Assembly: GCF_018069895.1 (NCBI RefSeq)
Contig: NZ_JAGQDH010000008.1
Location: 83,594-147,593, forward strand
DNA from: Roseovarius autotrophicus
GTDB taxonomy: Bacteria; Pseudomonadota; Alphaproteobacteria; Rhodobacterales; Rhodobacteraceae
Direction: 5' to 3'
Length of the DNA stretch: 64,000 nt
In this document: positions 1-8,702 of the stretch, piece after piece
Numbering within the stretch: the stretch's first letter is position 1
Layout of the letters: every line of letters begins with the position of its first letter
Translations under genes and position numbers: made by a program
Notes under the pieces: generated by a model
Databases searched by the model: none
Told to the model about the DNA's origin: nothing
The model's input: the letters and a program-made list of their open reading frames with translations, nothing else

Positions 1-43
1 CGACCGCCGCTTTCGTCCCGCCCGCGCGGATGGCGACGCATGA
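1..43 (+). CDS. 3' end of an upstream cobalamin-operon gene (partial)
   Basis: An open frame runs in from the window edge and ends with a TGA at 41-43 that overlaps the cobB ATG at 40 in an ATGA arrangement. The same overlap recurs between cobB, cobA and cobF, so a coupled upstream cob gene is likely. Only 13 codons are visible and they identify no family. The frame itself is inferred from the overlap pattern. Confidence 0.35.
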   Translation, partial: DRRFRPARADGDA

Positions 44-1347
44 CACCCGGTCTGCTGATCTCTGCCCCGGCCTCGGGCTGCGGCAAGACAACCGTGATGC
101 TGGGCCTGTTGCGCGCCCTGTCCGAGGACGGGCTGGCCGTGCAGCCGTTCAAGAGCGGCCCGGATTATATCGACCCCGCCTTTCACCGCGCCGCCAGCGG
201 ACGGGAGTCGGTCAACCTTGACAGTTGGGCGATGGGGCCGGGGATGCTGGCTGCGATCCTCGGGCAGGCGGCGGGCGCGGACCTGGCGCTGGCCGAAGGC
301 TCGATGGGGCTTTTCGACGGCGTGGCGCGGAACGGTGCGAGCGGTAACGGCGCCAGTTCATCGCTGGCGATGCTCACTGGCTGGCCCGTGGTGCTGGTTC
401 TGGATGTGTCCGGGCAGGCGCAATCGGCGGCGGCCACGGCGCTCGGATTTGCCCGTTTGCGCGCCGGGCTGCCCTTTGCCGGCGTGATCCTGAACCGCGT
501 GGCCAGCCCCCGGCACGAGCGGCTTGTCCGGCTGGGCATGGCAGAAGCCGGGATTCCCGTTCTCGGTGCGCTGCCCCGTCGCGGCGACCTGGCCCTGCCA
601 GAGCGCCATCTCGGGCTGGTGCAGGCCAGCGAACACCCCGATCTGGCGTGCGCGATAGCCGGTTACGCGGCCTTTCTGCGCGATCATGTCGATCTGTCGG
701 CGATCCGCGCCGCCGCCCGCGCCACCCCCTTTGATGTGCCGCCCGCCGCCTTGCCGCGCCCGCCCGCGCAACGCATCGCGCTGGCGCAGGATGCGGCGTT
801 TTCCTTTTCCTATCCGCATCTTCTGCAAGGCTGGCGTAAGGCGGGTGCGCAGATCCTGCCTTTCTCGCCGCTGGCCGATGAGGCCCCTGACCCGGCCGCC
901 GATCTGGTCTGGCTGCCCGGCGGCTATCCCGAGTTGCATGCCGCCACGCTGGCGGGGGCGGGGCGGTTTCATGCGGGTCTGCGCCGCCATGCCGAAACCC
1001 GGCCCGTGCATGGCGAATGCGGCGGCTACATGGCCCTTGGCGCGGCGTTGATCGACAAGGCCGGGCTGCGCCATCCCATGGCCGGGCTTCTGGGGCTTGT
1101 GACCAGCTTTTCCGCCCGCAAGCTGCATCTGGGTTACCGCCGGGCGCATCTTCTGGCGCCGATGCCGGGGCATGGTCCGGGCGCTGCGCTGCGCGGGCAC
1201 GAGTTTCATTATTCCACCATTCTGGACCAACCCGACCCTCCGCTGGCCCGCGTCACCGATGCCGAGGGCGCGAACGTGCCCGAGACCGGATCACGCCGGG
1301 GTCTTGTCACCGGCACGTTCTTTCATCTGATAAGCGAGGACACATGA
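40..1347 (+). CDS. cobB: Cobyrinate / hydrogenobyrinate a,c-diamide synthase CobB
   Basis: This cytoplasmic enzyme amidates the a and c side chains of (hydrogeno)byrinic acid with glutamine and ATP during corrin synthesis. The N-terminus carries a P-loop (ASGCGKTT, about residues 11-18) and the DYIDPAFH stretch of the CobB/CbiA family. The C-terminal half is a class-I glutamine-amidotransferase-like domain with the nucleophile motif HGECGGYMALG near residue 325 and a late HEFHYS motif. At 435 aa the length is normal. The stop overlaps the cobA start by 4 bp. With CobF next door the aerobic pathway is implied, so hydrogenobyrinate is the likely substrate. Confidence 0.95.
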   Translation: MTPGLLISAPASGCGKTTVMLGLLRALSEDGLAVQPFKSGPDYIDPAFHRAASGRESVNLDSWAMGPGMLAAILGQAAGADLALAEGSMGLFDGVARNGASGNGASSSLAMLTGWPVVLVLDVSGQAQSAAATALGFARLRAGLPFAGVILNRVASPRHERLVRLGMAEAGIPVLGALPRRGDLALPERHLGLVQASEHPDLACAIAGYAAFLRDHVDLSAIRAAARATPFDVPPAALPRPPAQRIALAQDAAFSFSYPHLLQGWRKAGAQILPFSPLADEAPDPAADLVWLPGGYPELHAATLAGAGRFHAGLRRHAETRPVHGECGGYMALGAALIDKAGLRHPMAGLLGLVTSFSARKLHLGYRRAHLLAPMPGHGPGAALRGHEFHYSTILDQPDPPLARVTDAEGANVPETGSRRGLVTGTFFHLISEDT

Positions 1348-2066
1348 GTGGTTTTGTCTCCTTTGTGGGCTCTGGTCCCGGCGCCGTCGATCTGCTGACG
1401 CTGCGCGCGCTCGACCGGTTGCAGACGGCCGATGTCGTGCTGTTCGATGATCTGTCCGCCGGTCCGGTCCTTGCCCGCGTCCGGTCCGGGGCCGAGATGG
1501 TGGCGGTCGGCAAGCGCGCGGGCCGCGCCTCGCCCAGACAGGACCATGTCAGCCGCCTGCTGGTTGATCACGCCGCGACCGGCGCGCGGGTGGTGCGACT
1601 GAAATCGGGCGATCCGGGGATTTTCGGGCGTTTGGAAGAGGAAATCACCGCCCTTGCCGCCGCCGGCATCGGCTACGAGATCGTGCCTGGCATCACCGTC
1701 GCCAGCGCGGCGGCGGCGGCGGCGGGCATCCCGCTCACGCGCCGCGTCAGCGCCCGGCGGGTGCAGTTCGTCACCGGCCACGACCAGACCGGGGCGCTGC
1801 CCGAGGGGTTGGATATGGCCGCGCTTGCCGATCCGGGCGCGACGACGGTGGTGTTCATGCCGCGCCGCACCTTTGCCGCGCTTGCCGCCCGGCTTATCGC
1901 CGCCGGATTGTCGCCGGACACCCCCGCATTGCTGGCCGAGAATGTCAGTCACCCCGATCAAAGCCTCAGCCGCAGCACCTTGGGGGCGCTGGCGCGCGCG
2001 CTGGCGGCGGGGGCAAACCCGGCGGTGGTGCTCTATGGTCCGCTGGCCGAGGGGGATGGCGCATGA
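1344..2066 (+). CDS. cobA: Uroporphyrinogen-III C-methyltransferase (SUMT) CobA
   Basis: CobA transfers two methyl groups from S-adenosylmethionine to uroporphyrinogen III to give precorrin-2, the branch point from heme to cobalamin. The 240-aa protein has the GSGPGAVDLLTLRA motif at the N-terminus, the LKSGDPGIFGR motif near residue 85 and the PGIT...GIPLT motif near residue 117. It is the single-domain form, without the dehydrogenase/chelatase part of CysG. It starts inside the cobB stop (ATGA) and ends in the cobF start (ATGA), so the three genes are probably translationally coupled. A run of GCG codons near 1711-1730 encodes an alanine tract and is in frame. Confidence 0.95.
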   Translation: MSGFVSFVGSGPGAVDLLTLRALDRLQTADVVLFDDLSAGPVLARVRSGAEMVAVGKRAGRASPRQDHVSRLLVDHAATGARVVRLKSGDPGIFGRLEEEITALAAAGIGYEIVPGITVASAAAAAAGIPLTRRVSARRVQFVTGHDQTGALPEGLDMAALADPGATTVVFMPRRTFAALAARLIAAGLSPDTPALLAENVSHPDQSLSRSTLGALARALAAGANPAVVLYGPLAEGDGA

Positions 2067-2848
2067 TCCAGCTGTCACTTGTCGGGATCGGCACCGGCAA
2101 TCCCGACCATCTGACCGGGCAGGCCATCGCGGAAATGCGCGCCGCGGATCTGGTGATGGTGCCGCTGAAAGGCGCAGACAAGGCCGATCTGGCGGATCTG
2201 CGCCTTCAGCTATGCGCGTCCCTTGCGCCGGATACGCCCGTCGCCACCTTCGATCTGCCGCGCCGTGCCGCCGATGGCGATTATCTGCCCGCGGTCGCCG
2301 ACTGGCACGACGCCATCGCGCGGATCTGGGCCGAGACCCTCGCCGGCCATTTTCCGAAGGGCGGCAAGGCGGTGCTGCTGGTGTGGGGTGATCCGTCGCT
2401 TTACGACAGCACCCTGCGCATCGCGGAGCGGGTGCGGGCGGGCGGCATGGTGCTGAGGGTCCGCGTCGTGCCCGGCATCACCAGCCTGTCGGCGCTGACC
2501 GCCGCCCATGCGATCCCGCTGAACACGCCGGGCGCGCCGGTTGTCATTACCACGGGGCGGCGGCTGCGTGATGGCGGCTGGCCCGAGGGGGCGGACAGCG
2601 TGGCGGTGATGCTGGATGCAGGTGGCGCCTTTCAGGCGATCGACCCCGAGGGTGTGCAAATCTGGTGGGGGGCCTATCTGGGCATGCCGCAGGAACACCT
2701 GATCGCCGGGCCGCTGGCCCGTGTCGGAGCGCAGATCATCTCTGAACGCGCAAGTCTGCGTGCGCGCCATGGCTGGATCATGGACATCTATCTCTTGCGA
2801 AAGGCCCGGCCTGATGGTCCAGGTCGCGGGGCCTCATCCACTCCATGA
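2063..2848 (+). CDS. cobF: Precorrin-6A synthase (deacetylating) CobF
   Basis: CobF methylates C-1 of precorrin-5 and releases acetate to form precorrin-6A. It is specific to the oxygen-dependent cobalamin route, so its presence marks the aerobic pathway. The 261-aa protein shows the tetrapyrrole methylase pattern GIGTGNPDHLTGQA at the N-terminus, VWGDPSLYDST near residue 110 and VVPGITSLSAL near residue 135. It is the last cob gene here; the next gene is on the opposite strand after a 68-bp gap in which I see no clear terminator. Confidence 0.93.
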   Translation: MIQLSLVGIGTGNPDHLTGQAIAEMRAADLVMVPLKGADKADLADLRLQLCASLAPDTPVATFDLPRRAADGDYLPAVADWHDAIARIWAETLAGHFPKGGKAVLLVWGDPSLYDSTLRIAERVRAGGMVLRVRVVPGITSLSALTAAHAIPLNTPGAPVVITTGRRLRDGGWPEGADSVAVMLDAGGAFQAIDPEGVQIWWGAYLGMPQEHLIAGPLARVGAQIISERASLRARHGWIMDIYLLRKARPDGPGRGASSTP

Positions 2849-2916
2849 GGTCCGAGGCCGCACCATGGCACCTGCCTTGTCGCTTGGCACCGCCTTCGGG
2901 CTTGTTGGCGCGGGAC

Positions 2917-3939
2917 TCAGACCCATCCCCCCCGCGACATCAGCCCCCGAGCCTCCAGTTGCCGCCAGCCCCGGAGCCTCGTGGAGCGGTCGCACCACAG
3001 GTCCGGGTCGGCGGCGAGCGCGTCGTAATAGCCCTCGTAAAGCGCGCTGTTGGCGAAATGCTCCTGCCGGCGTTTCTCCTCGGTCGAGCGGTCCACCACC
3101 GTATTGAGAAACTTGGAGTGCAACAGCACGCCTGAGGTAAGCTCCCCCCCGTCGCGGTCATGGACATGGTTGAGCCGTCGCGGCAGGACCGAATGGGTGG
3201 AACTGACATAGGCATAGCGCCAGTGCCATTTGACCAGCGGCACCTTGCCCATCGTGGGGGCGCGGCGGGGATCGGCGGCAAAGAACATGCGCGCGCGCGG
3301 GCCGCCCTGAATCCAGAGCGTCTGCAAGTCCGGCTTGGGGCGCATCGAATAATTCCCGGCATCGAACCAGCACAGCGTCTCGAACGGGTTATCCCCGGCC
3401 CGGTAGGGATGGGTCGAGAGCGGGCCGCGCGGATACATGTCAAGCATCAGCGCCCCCATGGAGGCCCGCCCCTGCGCCTCGAGCCAGCCGCAGAGCGCGG
3501 GCAGCGGGCGGGTGGCGTGATAGGGGTAGATCAGGCATTCATCGGCGTCGAGCGTCAGGCACCAATGGCCGTGCCCGTGCCGCATCATCAGCCAGGTGAG
3601 CCAGTCCATGCCGAAGCGTGCGCGTTTATAACTGTGCGCCGTGGTCCAGAGCGACACATCGCCTTGCGCGGCAAGGTAGTCGCGCGTGCCATCGCTGCTG
3701 TCATTCTCCACGATCAGGAACTGCGCCACGCCAAGACGGCGGTGATGCTCGAGGAAATGCGGCAGGCGATGCGCCTCGTTGCGCATCGTGGCGAAACATA
3801 GGATGTCGCCGCATGCGATCTGCCCGGTGCGGTTGTTGACAGCCGTCAACTGCCGCCGCATCGCCACCGCGCGCGCCAGCAGTCGCCGTCGCCGCAGGCG
3901 AAGACGATAGGCCATGGCCAGATCGTTCAGCCGCTCCAT
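2917..3939 (-). CDS. Glycosyltransferase family 2 protein
   Basis: Predicted cytoplasmic glycosyltransferase of the family-2 type that acts at single sites (Glyco_tranf_2_4-like). The motif CFATMRNEAHRLPHFLEHH is followed by VENDSSDGT and, further on, LDADECLIYP, which supplies the acidic metal-binding residues (DxD-like). The open frame extends upstream to 4023, but that would overlap galE. I chose the ATG at 3939, which has AGGGG a few bases upstream; the ATG at 3960 has a poorer site. It lies just downstream of galE and galU on the same strand, which fits a role in exopolysaccharide or lipopolysaccharide assembly. The sugar specificity cannot be read from the sequence. Confidence 0.8.
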   Translation of the reverse strand: MERLNDLAMAYRLRLRRRRLLARAVAMRRQLTAVNNRTGQIACGDILCFATMRNEAHRLPHFLEHHRRLGVAQFLIVENDSSDGTRDYLAAQGDVSLWTTAHSYKRARFGMDWLTWLMMRHGHGHWCLTLDADECLIYPYHATRPLPALCGWLEAQGRASMGALMLDMYPRGPLSTHPYRAGDNPFETLCWFDAGNYSMRPKPDLQTLWIQGGPRARMFFAADPRRAPTMGKVPLVKWHWRYAYVSSTHSVLPRRLNHVHDRDGGELTSGVLLHSKFLNTVVDRSTEEKRRQEHFANSALYEGYYDALAADPDLWCDRSTRLRGWRQLEARGLMSRGGWV

Positions 3940-3982
3940 ACCGCCCCTGCCGGTCTCCATACCCCAGGGTGCAGCGTCGGGG

Positions 3983-4966
3983 CTATTTTTCGTAATGTCC
4001 AGCCTCGTGCCAGCGCCATGCATCCTCGATCATTGCCTGAAGCGTCGAGCGCACGGGCACCCAGCCAAGCTCTGCCCGCGCTCGCGTCGAGCCGGAAACA
4101 AGGCGGGCGCAGTCGCCCGGACGGCGCATCCCCTCGATCACCGGCACGGGCGTGCCGGTCACCGTCTCGGCCGTCTCGATCACCTTGCGCACGGAGAATC
4201 CGTGCCCGGTGCCGAGGTTGAACACGCGGACGCCGTGCCCGTCTTCCAGCCAGCGCAGGCCAAGGATATGCGCCTCCACCAGATCCATCACATGCACATA
4301 GTCGCGGATGCAGGTGCCGTCAGGGGTGTCGTAATCGGTGCCGAAGATCGTGACCGCGTCGCGCCGCCCGGCGATGGCGTCAAGCACCAGCGGAATGAGA
4401 TGCGTCTCGGGTTGGTGAAACTCGCCCACCTCGGCCTCGGGGTCCGCGCCCGCCACGTTGAAATAGCGAAAGATCACATGGCGCAGCCCGTGCGCGGCCC
4501 CGAAATCGCGCAGCATGTCCTCGATCGCGCGTTTCGACTTGCCATAGGCGTTGATCGGGTTCTGCGCGCAGCCCTCATCAAGAAGCACGTTGTCCTGATC
4601 GCCATAGGTGGCACAGGTCGATGAGAACACGAAATCAAGGCACCCCGCCGCCACCGCCGCCTCGATCAGGTTCAGCGATCCCGCCACGTTGTTATGCCAG
4701 TAAAGCCCCGGCGCGCTCATGCTCTCGCCCACCTGGCTCAGCGCGGCGAAATGCATGACCGCCTGTGGCTGGTAGGCGGCAAAGACCTGATCGAGCCGCG
4801 CACGGTCGGTCAGACAGCCCTCCTCGAAGGGGCCGAATTTCACCGCGTCGCGCCAACCGGTGCAGAGATTGTCATAGCTGACAGGTGTATGGCCCGCGCG
4901 CGCCAAGGCCTTGCAGGCGTGGCTGCCGATATAGCCTGCCCCGCCAGTGACCAGAATATTGCCCAC
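3983..4966 (-). CDS. galE: UDP-glucose 4-epimerase GalE
   Basis: GalE interconverts UDP-glucose and UDP-galactose. The N-terminus has the NAD-binding motif VTGGAGYIGSHACKAL and the catalytic YGKSK (YxxxK) follows near residue 147. The upstream open frame is longer, but the family begins right before the Rossmann strand, so I chose the GTG at 4966-4964 (VGNILVTGG), giving 327 aa, close to the usual length of about 330. The gene follows galU by about 20 bp on the minus strand, so both are probably one transcript supplying UDP-sugars for surface polysaccharides. Confidence 0.93.
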   Translation of the reverse strand: MGNILVTGGAGYIGSHACKALARAGHTPVSYDNLCTGWRDAVKFGPFEEGCLTDRARLDQVFAAYQPQAVMHFAALSQVGESMSAPGLYWHNNVAGSLNLIEAAVAAGCLDFVFSSTCATYGDQDNVLLDEGCAQNPINAYGKSKRAIEDMLRDFGAAHGLRHVIFRYFNVAGADPEAEVGEFHQPETHLIPLVLDAIAGRRDAVTIFGTDYDTPDGTCIRDYVHVMDLVEAHILGLRWLEDGHGVRVFNLGTGHGFSVRKVIETAETVTGTPVPVIEGMRRPGDCARLVSGSTRARAELGWVPVRSTLQAMIEDAWRWHEAGHYEK

Positions 4967-4986
4967 ACCCGCCCCCGTGCCGCGCC

Positions 4987-5880
4987 TTATTGCGCGGCCT
5001 TGTCCGCATGCACCATGTCGGTGATGTAGTTCCACAGGTCGTCACGCAGGTCGTCGCGCGCCAGCGCAAAGGCCACCGTCGCCTGAAGAAAGCCCGCCTT
5101 GGAGCCGCAGTCGAAACGCTGGCCCTGAAAGCGGTAGCCATAGACCTCCTCGCCATCCTCGCGCGCCGCGTCGATGGCGTCGGTCAACTGGATCTCACCG
5201 CCCGCGCCGGTCTGTTTCCGGTTCAGTTTCTGCAACACCGTGGGCGTCAGGATGTAGCGCCCGATCACCGCAAGGTTCGACGGCGCCGTGCCCGGTTCGG
5301 GCTTTTCCACCATCCCCTTGGTCGAGACGAGACTGCCCATATCGTCCTTGACGTCGAGAATGCCGTAGGATTTGGTCATCGCGTCAGGCACTTCCATCGC
5401 CGCAACCATGTTGCCGCCGGTTTCCTCGAACGCCTCGACCATCTGTTGCAGGCAGGGTTTTTCGGCGGCGATCACGTCATCGGGCAGGATCACGGCGAAG
5501 GGTTCATTGGCGATGAAGCGTCGCGCGCACCAGACCGCATGCCCAAGGCCGAGCGGCTTGTGCTGGCGCATATAGGCGATTTCGCCAGAGTCCATGTTGG
5601 TGGTCCTGAGGATGTCGAGCAGGTCATCCTTGCCCTTGCGGCGCAATTCTGCCTCAAGCTGCGGCGCGTTGTCGAAATAATCCTCAAGCGCGCTTTTGCC
5701 GCGCGAGGTGATGAAGATGAATTCCTTGATGCCCGCCGCGCGCGCCTCGTCGATGGCGTATTGCACCAGGGGCCGGTCCACGAGCGTCATGATCTCTTTT
5801 GGAACCGACTTGGTTGCCGGCAAGAAGCGTGTTCCCAGACCCGCCACAGGAAAAATCGCCTTGGTCACTCGTTTACGCAT
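4987..5880 (-). CDS. galU: UTP-glucose-1-phosphate uridylyltransferase GalU
   Basis: GalU makes UDP-glucose from glucose-1-phosphate and UTP in the cytoplasm. The signature AGLGTRFLPATKSVPKE near residue 14 and the VDRPLVQYAIDEA, ILPDDVI and EKPEPG motifs are all present. The 297-aa length is standard. It is the first gene of a likely galU-galE unit, and the 160-bp region upstream is locally A+T-rich, which suits a promoter, although I could not assign convincing -35/-10 elements. Confidence 0.96.
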   Translation of the reverse strand: MRKRVTKAIFPVAGLGTRFLPATKSVPKEIMTLVDRPLVQYAIDEARAAGIKEFIFITSRGKSALEDYFDNAPQLEAELRRKGKDDLLDILRTTNMDSGEIAYMRQHKPLGLGHAVWCARRFIANEPFAVILPDDVIAAEKPCLQQMVEAFEETGGNMVAAMEVPDAMTKSYGILDVKDDMGSLVSTKGMVEKPEPGTAPSNLAVIGRYILTPTVLQKLNRKQTGAGGEIQLTDAIDAAREDGEEVYGYRFQGQRFDCGSKAGFLQATVAFALARDDLRDDLWNYITDMVHADKAAQ

Positions 5881-6041
5881 ACTTTGCCTCCGACCGCATC
5901 AGTTTGCTCGCACGATATACAACATCGCCAAGCTTTGCACCCGTATAAGGGGAAATCTTGTAATCTTTATGTTCAATCAAGGCCCGGCACGCGGCTAGCG
6001 GCTAGAGGTCGCAAGGCGCGCCCCGTTCCTGTCCGGGCTTT

Positions 6042-6842
6042 TCAGTCCAGTCCCATCTCGCGCATCATCGACTCGATGCGGGGCACGTCCTCGGGGTTGT
6101 TCAACTCCCAGAATTGCCGCCCGCGTGCCTCGACCTCGACGCAGAGAACCGAGCGCCCGTTTTCCAGAAACCGCAACTGCTCCAGCCCCTCGAGCCCTTC
6201 GAGCGGCCCCGGCGTCCAGGTCGGATAGGCGGCCAGCGCGTCGGGGCGATAGGCATAGACTCCGACATGATGAAAAACCGGCGTGGGCGCGTCGTCATCG
6301 TAACGCCGCCCGGTATAGGGGATCACTTCCTTGGAGAAATAGAGCGCGTGACCGCGCCGATCAAACACGGCGGTGGTGCCGCCGACGCGCCCCTCGGTGC
6401 GGTCCTGAAGAAAGCCATTGAGCGCGCGCCCCTCGCAGCGCAGCACGGGTGTGGCCACCTCGGCGGCGGGATCGGCGCGAAGCCCGGCGATGAGATCCTC
6501 GATGAACCAGGGCGGGGTCAGCGGCGCGTCGCCCTGAAGGTTGACCACGATCTCATGGCCAGCGCCAAACGCGGCATGGGCCTCGGCGCAGCGTTCGGTG
6601 CCGTTGGCACAGGTCTCGGAGGTCATCACCACCTCGGCGCCGAATGCCTCGGCCGCGTCGCGGATGCGCGCGTCATCGGTCGCAATCACCACGCGATCCA
6701 CGCCTTTCACCGCCATCGCCGCGCGCCAGGACCGTTCCACAAGTGAGCGCGCCTGCCCGCTCGCGCCGGTGAGCGGCACCAGCGGCTTGCCCGGATAGCG
6801 GGTCGAGGCATAGCGCGCGGGGATGGCGATGAGGACGGACAT
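6042..6842 (-). CDS. kdsB: KdsB-like 3-deoxy-manno-octulosonate (CMP-sugar) cytidylyltransferase
   Basis: This family couples CTP with a 3-deoxy-ulosonic acid (Kdo) to give a CMP-sugar for lipopolysaccharide or capsule. The N-terminal nucleotide motif IPARYASTRYPGKPL, the NGTERCAEA motif near residue 80, NLQGDAP near 101-107 and YFSKEVIPY near residue 168 place the 266-aa protein in the KdsB family. Two usually conserved spots differ: QGDEP reads QGDAP, and the late VDTPEDL motif reads LNNPEDV (residues 247-253), replacing an acidic residue that contributes to the metal site. The general fold is secure, but the substrate could be a related ulosonic acid. It lies 5 bp downstream of cysQ on the same strand. 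Confidence 0.82.
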   Translation of the reverse strand: MSVLIAIPARYASTRYPGKPLVPLTGASGQARSLVERSWRAAMAVKGVDRVVIATDDARIRDAAEAFGAEVVMTSETCANGTERCAEAHAAFGAGHEIVVNLQGDAPLTPPWFIEDLIAGLRADPAAEVATPVLRCEGRALNGFLQDRTEGRVGGTTAVFDRRGHALYFSKEVIPYTGRRYDDDAPTPVFHHVGVYAYRPDALAAYPTWTPGPLEGLEGLEQLRFLENGRSVLCVEVEARGRQFWELNNPEDVPRIESMMREMGLD

Positions 6843-6847
6843 GGAAC

Positions 6848-7675
6848 TCAGCCTTCCTTGAGATCGACACCCGGCGCGCAGGCGATGAAGAACGGATTCT
6901 CGAACCCTGGCTTGCCATAGCCAAGCGGTGTCAGGTCATCAAAGCGCAGAACACGTCCGCCGGCCCCCAGCAGGACCGCATGGCCCGCGGCGGTGTCCCA
7001 TTCCATCGTCCGGCCAAGGCGCGGATAGAGATCGGCCTCGCCGGTCGCCACGAGGCAGAACTTGAGCGAAGATCCCGCGCTCGTCATGTCCTTGACGGCG
7101 TATTTACCGATATAGTCGTCTGTCGCCTGATCGCGGTGTGATTTCGAGGCCACCACCATAAGCGCGGCATTGTCCGGCTCGGCCACCCGGATCGGGCGGG
7201 TTGCGCCCGGCGTCCCGGCGTCGAACGGGCCAGTTTCCTCGACCGCGCCACCATCGGGCAGCGTGTAGAACATCCGCCCCTTGGCGGGGGCATAGACGAT
7301 GCCACGGGTGGGCTGTCCATCCTCGACCAGGGCGATATTGACGGTGAAATCACCGCGCCGGTTGATGAATTCCTTGGTTCCGTCCAGCGGATCGACGATC
7401 AGGAAGGTGCGCACGCTCTGCCCATGAGAGGCGGCCTGTTCCTCGGTCACCAGCGCCAGATCGGGAAAGGCCGCGCGCAGACCGGCGGAAATCAGGGCGT
7501 CGGCGGCCTCGTCGGCCTCGGTCACGGGGCTTGCGTCGGATTTCACCTTAACGTCGAAATCGTTTGCGTCATAGATTTCCATGATGCGCTCGCCCGCCTC
7601 AAGCGCCAGTTGCCGCATCACCTGTGAAAGCCGTTGATACTCCAAATCGCCGCTCCTTCGCCCGTTTGCCGCCAT
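6848..7675 (-). CDS. cysQ: 3'(2'),5'-bisphosphate nucleotidase CysQ
   Basis: CysQ hydrolyses 3'-phosphoadenosine 5'-phosphate, a by-product of sulfate activation, to AMP. The inositol-monophosphatase-superfamily motifs are intact: PVTEADEAAD near residue 50, VTEE near residue 76, and the metal-binding IVDPLDGTKEFI near residue 93. The C-terminal MEWDTAAGHAVL motif also fits. The 275-aa length is normal. It is the first gene of a two-gene unit with the KdsB-like gene, and it starts back-to-back with the ABC permease, so the short region 7676-7779 should hold promoters for both directions. Confidence 0.9.
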   Translation of the reverse strand: MAANGRRSGDLEYQRLSQVMRQLALEAGERIMEIYDANDFDVKVKSDASPVTEADEAADALISAGLRAAFPDLALVTEEQAASHGQSVRTFLIVDPLDGTKEFINRRGDFTVNIALVEDGQPTRGIVYAPAKGRMFYTLPDGGAVEETGPFDAGTPGATRPIRVAEPDNAALMVVASKSHRDQATDDYIGKYAVKDMTSAGSSLKFCLVATGEADLYPRLGRTMEWDTAAGHAVLLGAGGRVLRFDDLTPLGYGKPGFENPFFIACAPGVDLKEG

Positions 7676-7687
7676 CTTGCGGCGCTA

Positions 7688-7717
7688 TTGCATGACTCAT
7701 CCGGGCGCCCTTATGAT
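7688..7717 (+). promoter_or_regulatory. Candidate sigma-70 promoter of the ABC permease gene
   Basis: TTGCAT at 7688-7693 and TATGAT at 7712-7717 are separated by 18 bp and match the housekeeping consensus at 4/6 and 5/6 positions. They lie in the divergent space before the permease start at 7780. This was read by eye and has not been tested. Confidence 0.45.
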
Positions 7718-7779
7718 ACGACAGCGGCGCGACGGCAAGAAACCATTGGACGCAGCCCGGAGGCGTGAGGCGCCAGACC

Positions 7780-8601
7780 ATGTTCAAGACCGCTCGTCCC
7801 AGATCTTCGCTCCAATCCGCGATCTCCATCCTCGAACTCATCTATCACGCGACCGTGCGCAGCATCCGCCAGGGCCATGGCAACGCCTTTGTCGCGCTCG
7901 GCATGAACATTCTTACTGTGGTGATCATGGTCCTGGCGTTCTACCTGCTGTTCACCGTTCTCGGCCTCAAGGCGGCCAAGCTGCGCGGCGATTTCCTGCT
8001 GTTCATGATGTCGGGGATCTTCCTCTACATCACCCATATCAAGGCCGTGGGCGCGGTTGCGGGTGCCGAGGGCCCGGCCTCGCCGATGATGCAGCACGCG
8101 CCGATGAACACGGCGATCTCGATTGCCTCGGCCGCGCTCGGGGCGCTCTACATCCAGGTGCTGTCACTCCTGATCGTGCTCTTCGTCTATCATGTGATCT
8201 TCGTGCCGATCTCGATCTACCAGCCCATCTACGCCTTCGGCATGGTGCTGTTGGCCTGGTTCACGGGTTGCGGTGTGGGGCTTGTGCTTCTGGCGATCCG
8301 CCCGTGGTTTCCCACCTTCGTCAAGTTGTTCACGACGATCTATCAGCGCGCCAACATGATCGCTTCGGGCAAGATGTTCGTGGTCAACGTGCTGCCACCG
8401 TTCATGTACAACCTGTTTTCCTGGAACCCGCTATTTCACAATATCGACCAGGCGCGTGGCTTTGTTTTCATAAACTATTTCCCGCACAAGACCTCGCTCA
8501 TGTATCCGGTTTATGTCGGAATTGCCCTGATCATGCTCGGGCTGATCGGAGAGTTCTACACCCGGCGCCGTGCCTCGCTGTCCTGGGAGGCGCGCCGCTG
8601 A
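7780..8601 (+). CDS. ABC-2 type (polysaccharide/polyol-phosphate export) transporter permease
   Basis: The 273-aa inner-membrane protein has six hydrophobic segments (for example around residues 38-60, 71-90, 108-135, 144-168 and 240-262) in the pattern of ABC-2 export permeases of the KpsM group that move capsule or O-antigen chains. I chose the ATG at 7780 over a GTG at 7765. No ATP-binding subunit is next to it, so its ATPase partner must be encoded elsewhere. The neighbours galE, galU and the KdsB-like gene support a surface-polysaccharide role. The exported substrate is not known. Confidence 0.8.
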   Translation: MFKTARPRSSLQSAISILELIYHATVRSIRQGHGNAFVALGMNILTVVIMVLAFYLLFTVLGLKAAKLRGDFLLFMMSGIFLYITHIKAVGAVAGAEGPASPMMQHAPMNTAISIASAALGALYIQVLSLLIVLFVYHVIFVPISIYQPIYAFGMVLLAWFTGCGVGLVLLAIRPWFPTFVKLFTTIYQRANMIASGKMFVVNVLPPFMYNLFSWNPLFHNIDQARGFVFINYFPHKTSLMYPVYVGIALIMLGLIGEFYTRRRASLSWEARR

Positions 8602-8702
8602 GCGGGCGTGGTCCGTGGCCCATGGCTTGACAAACCCGGCCAGTGGCGCTGTCTGAATGCAGTCATGTCATATCCGCGCGCGGCAATGTAACATGTGAGT
8701 CG

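Noticed and set aside
1711..1732. GCG repeat in cobA as a possible phase-variable tract
   Set aside because: It is a triplet repeat in frame, so slippage would only add or remove alanines and not switch the gene off.
5991..6005. Tandem GCGGCTA repeat between galU and the KdsB-like gene
   Set aside because: Only two copies, with no flanking features; likely chance.
4990..6228. Plus-strand open frame of 412 codons over galU
   Set aside because: It is antisense to galU and the kdsB-like gene and resembles no protein; it is a shadow of the G+C-rich coding pattern.
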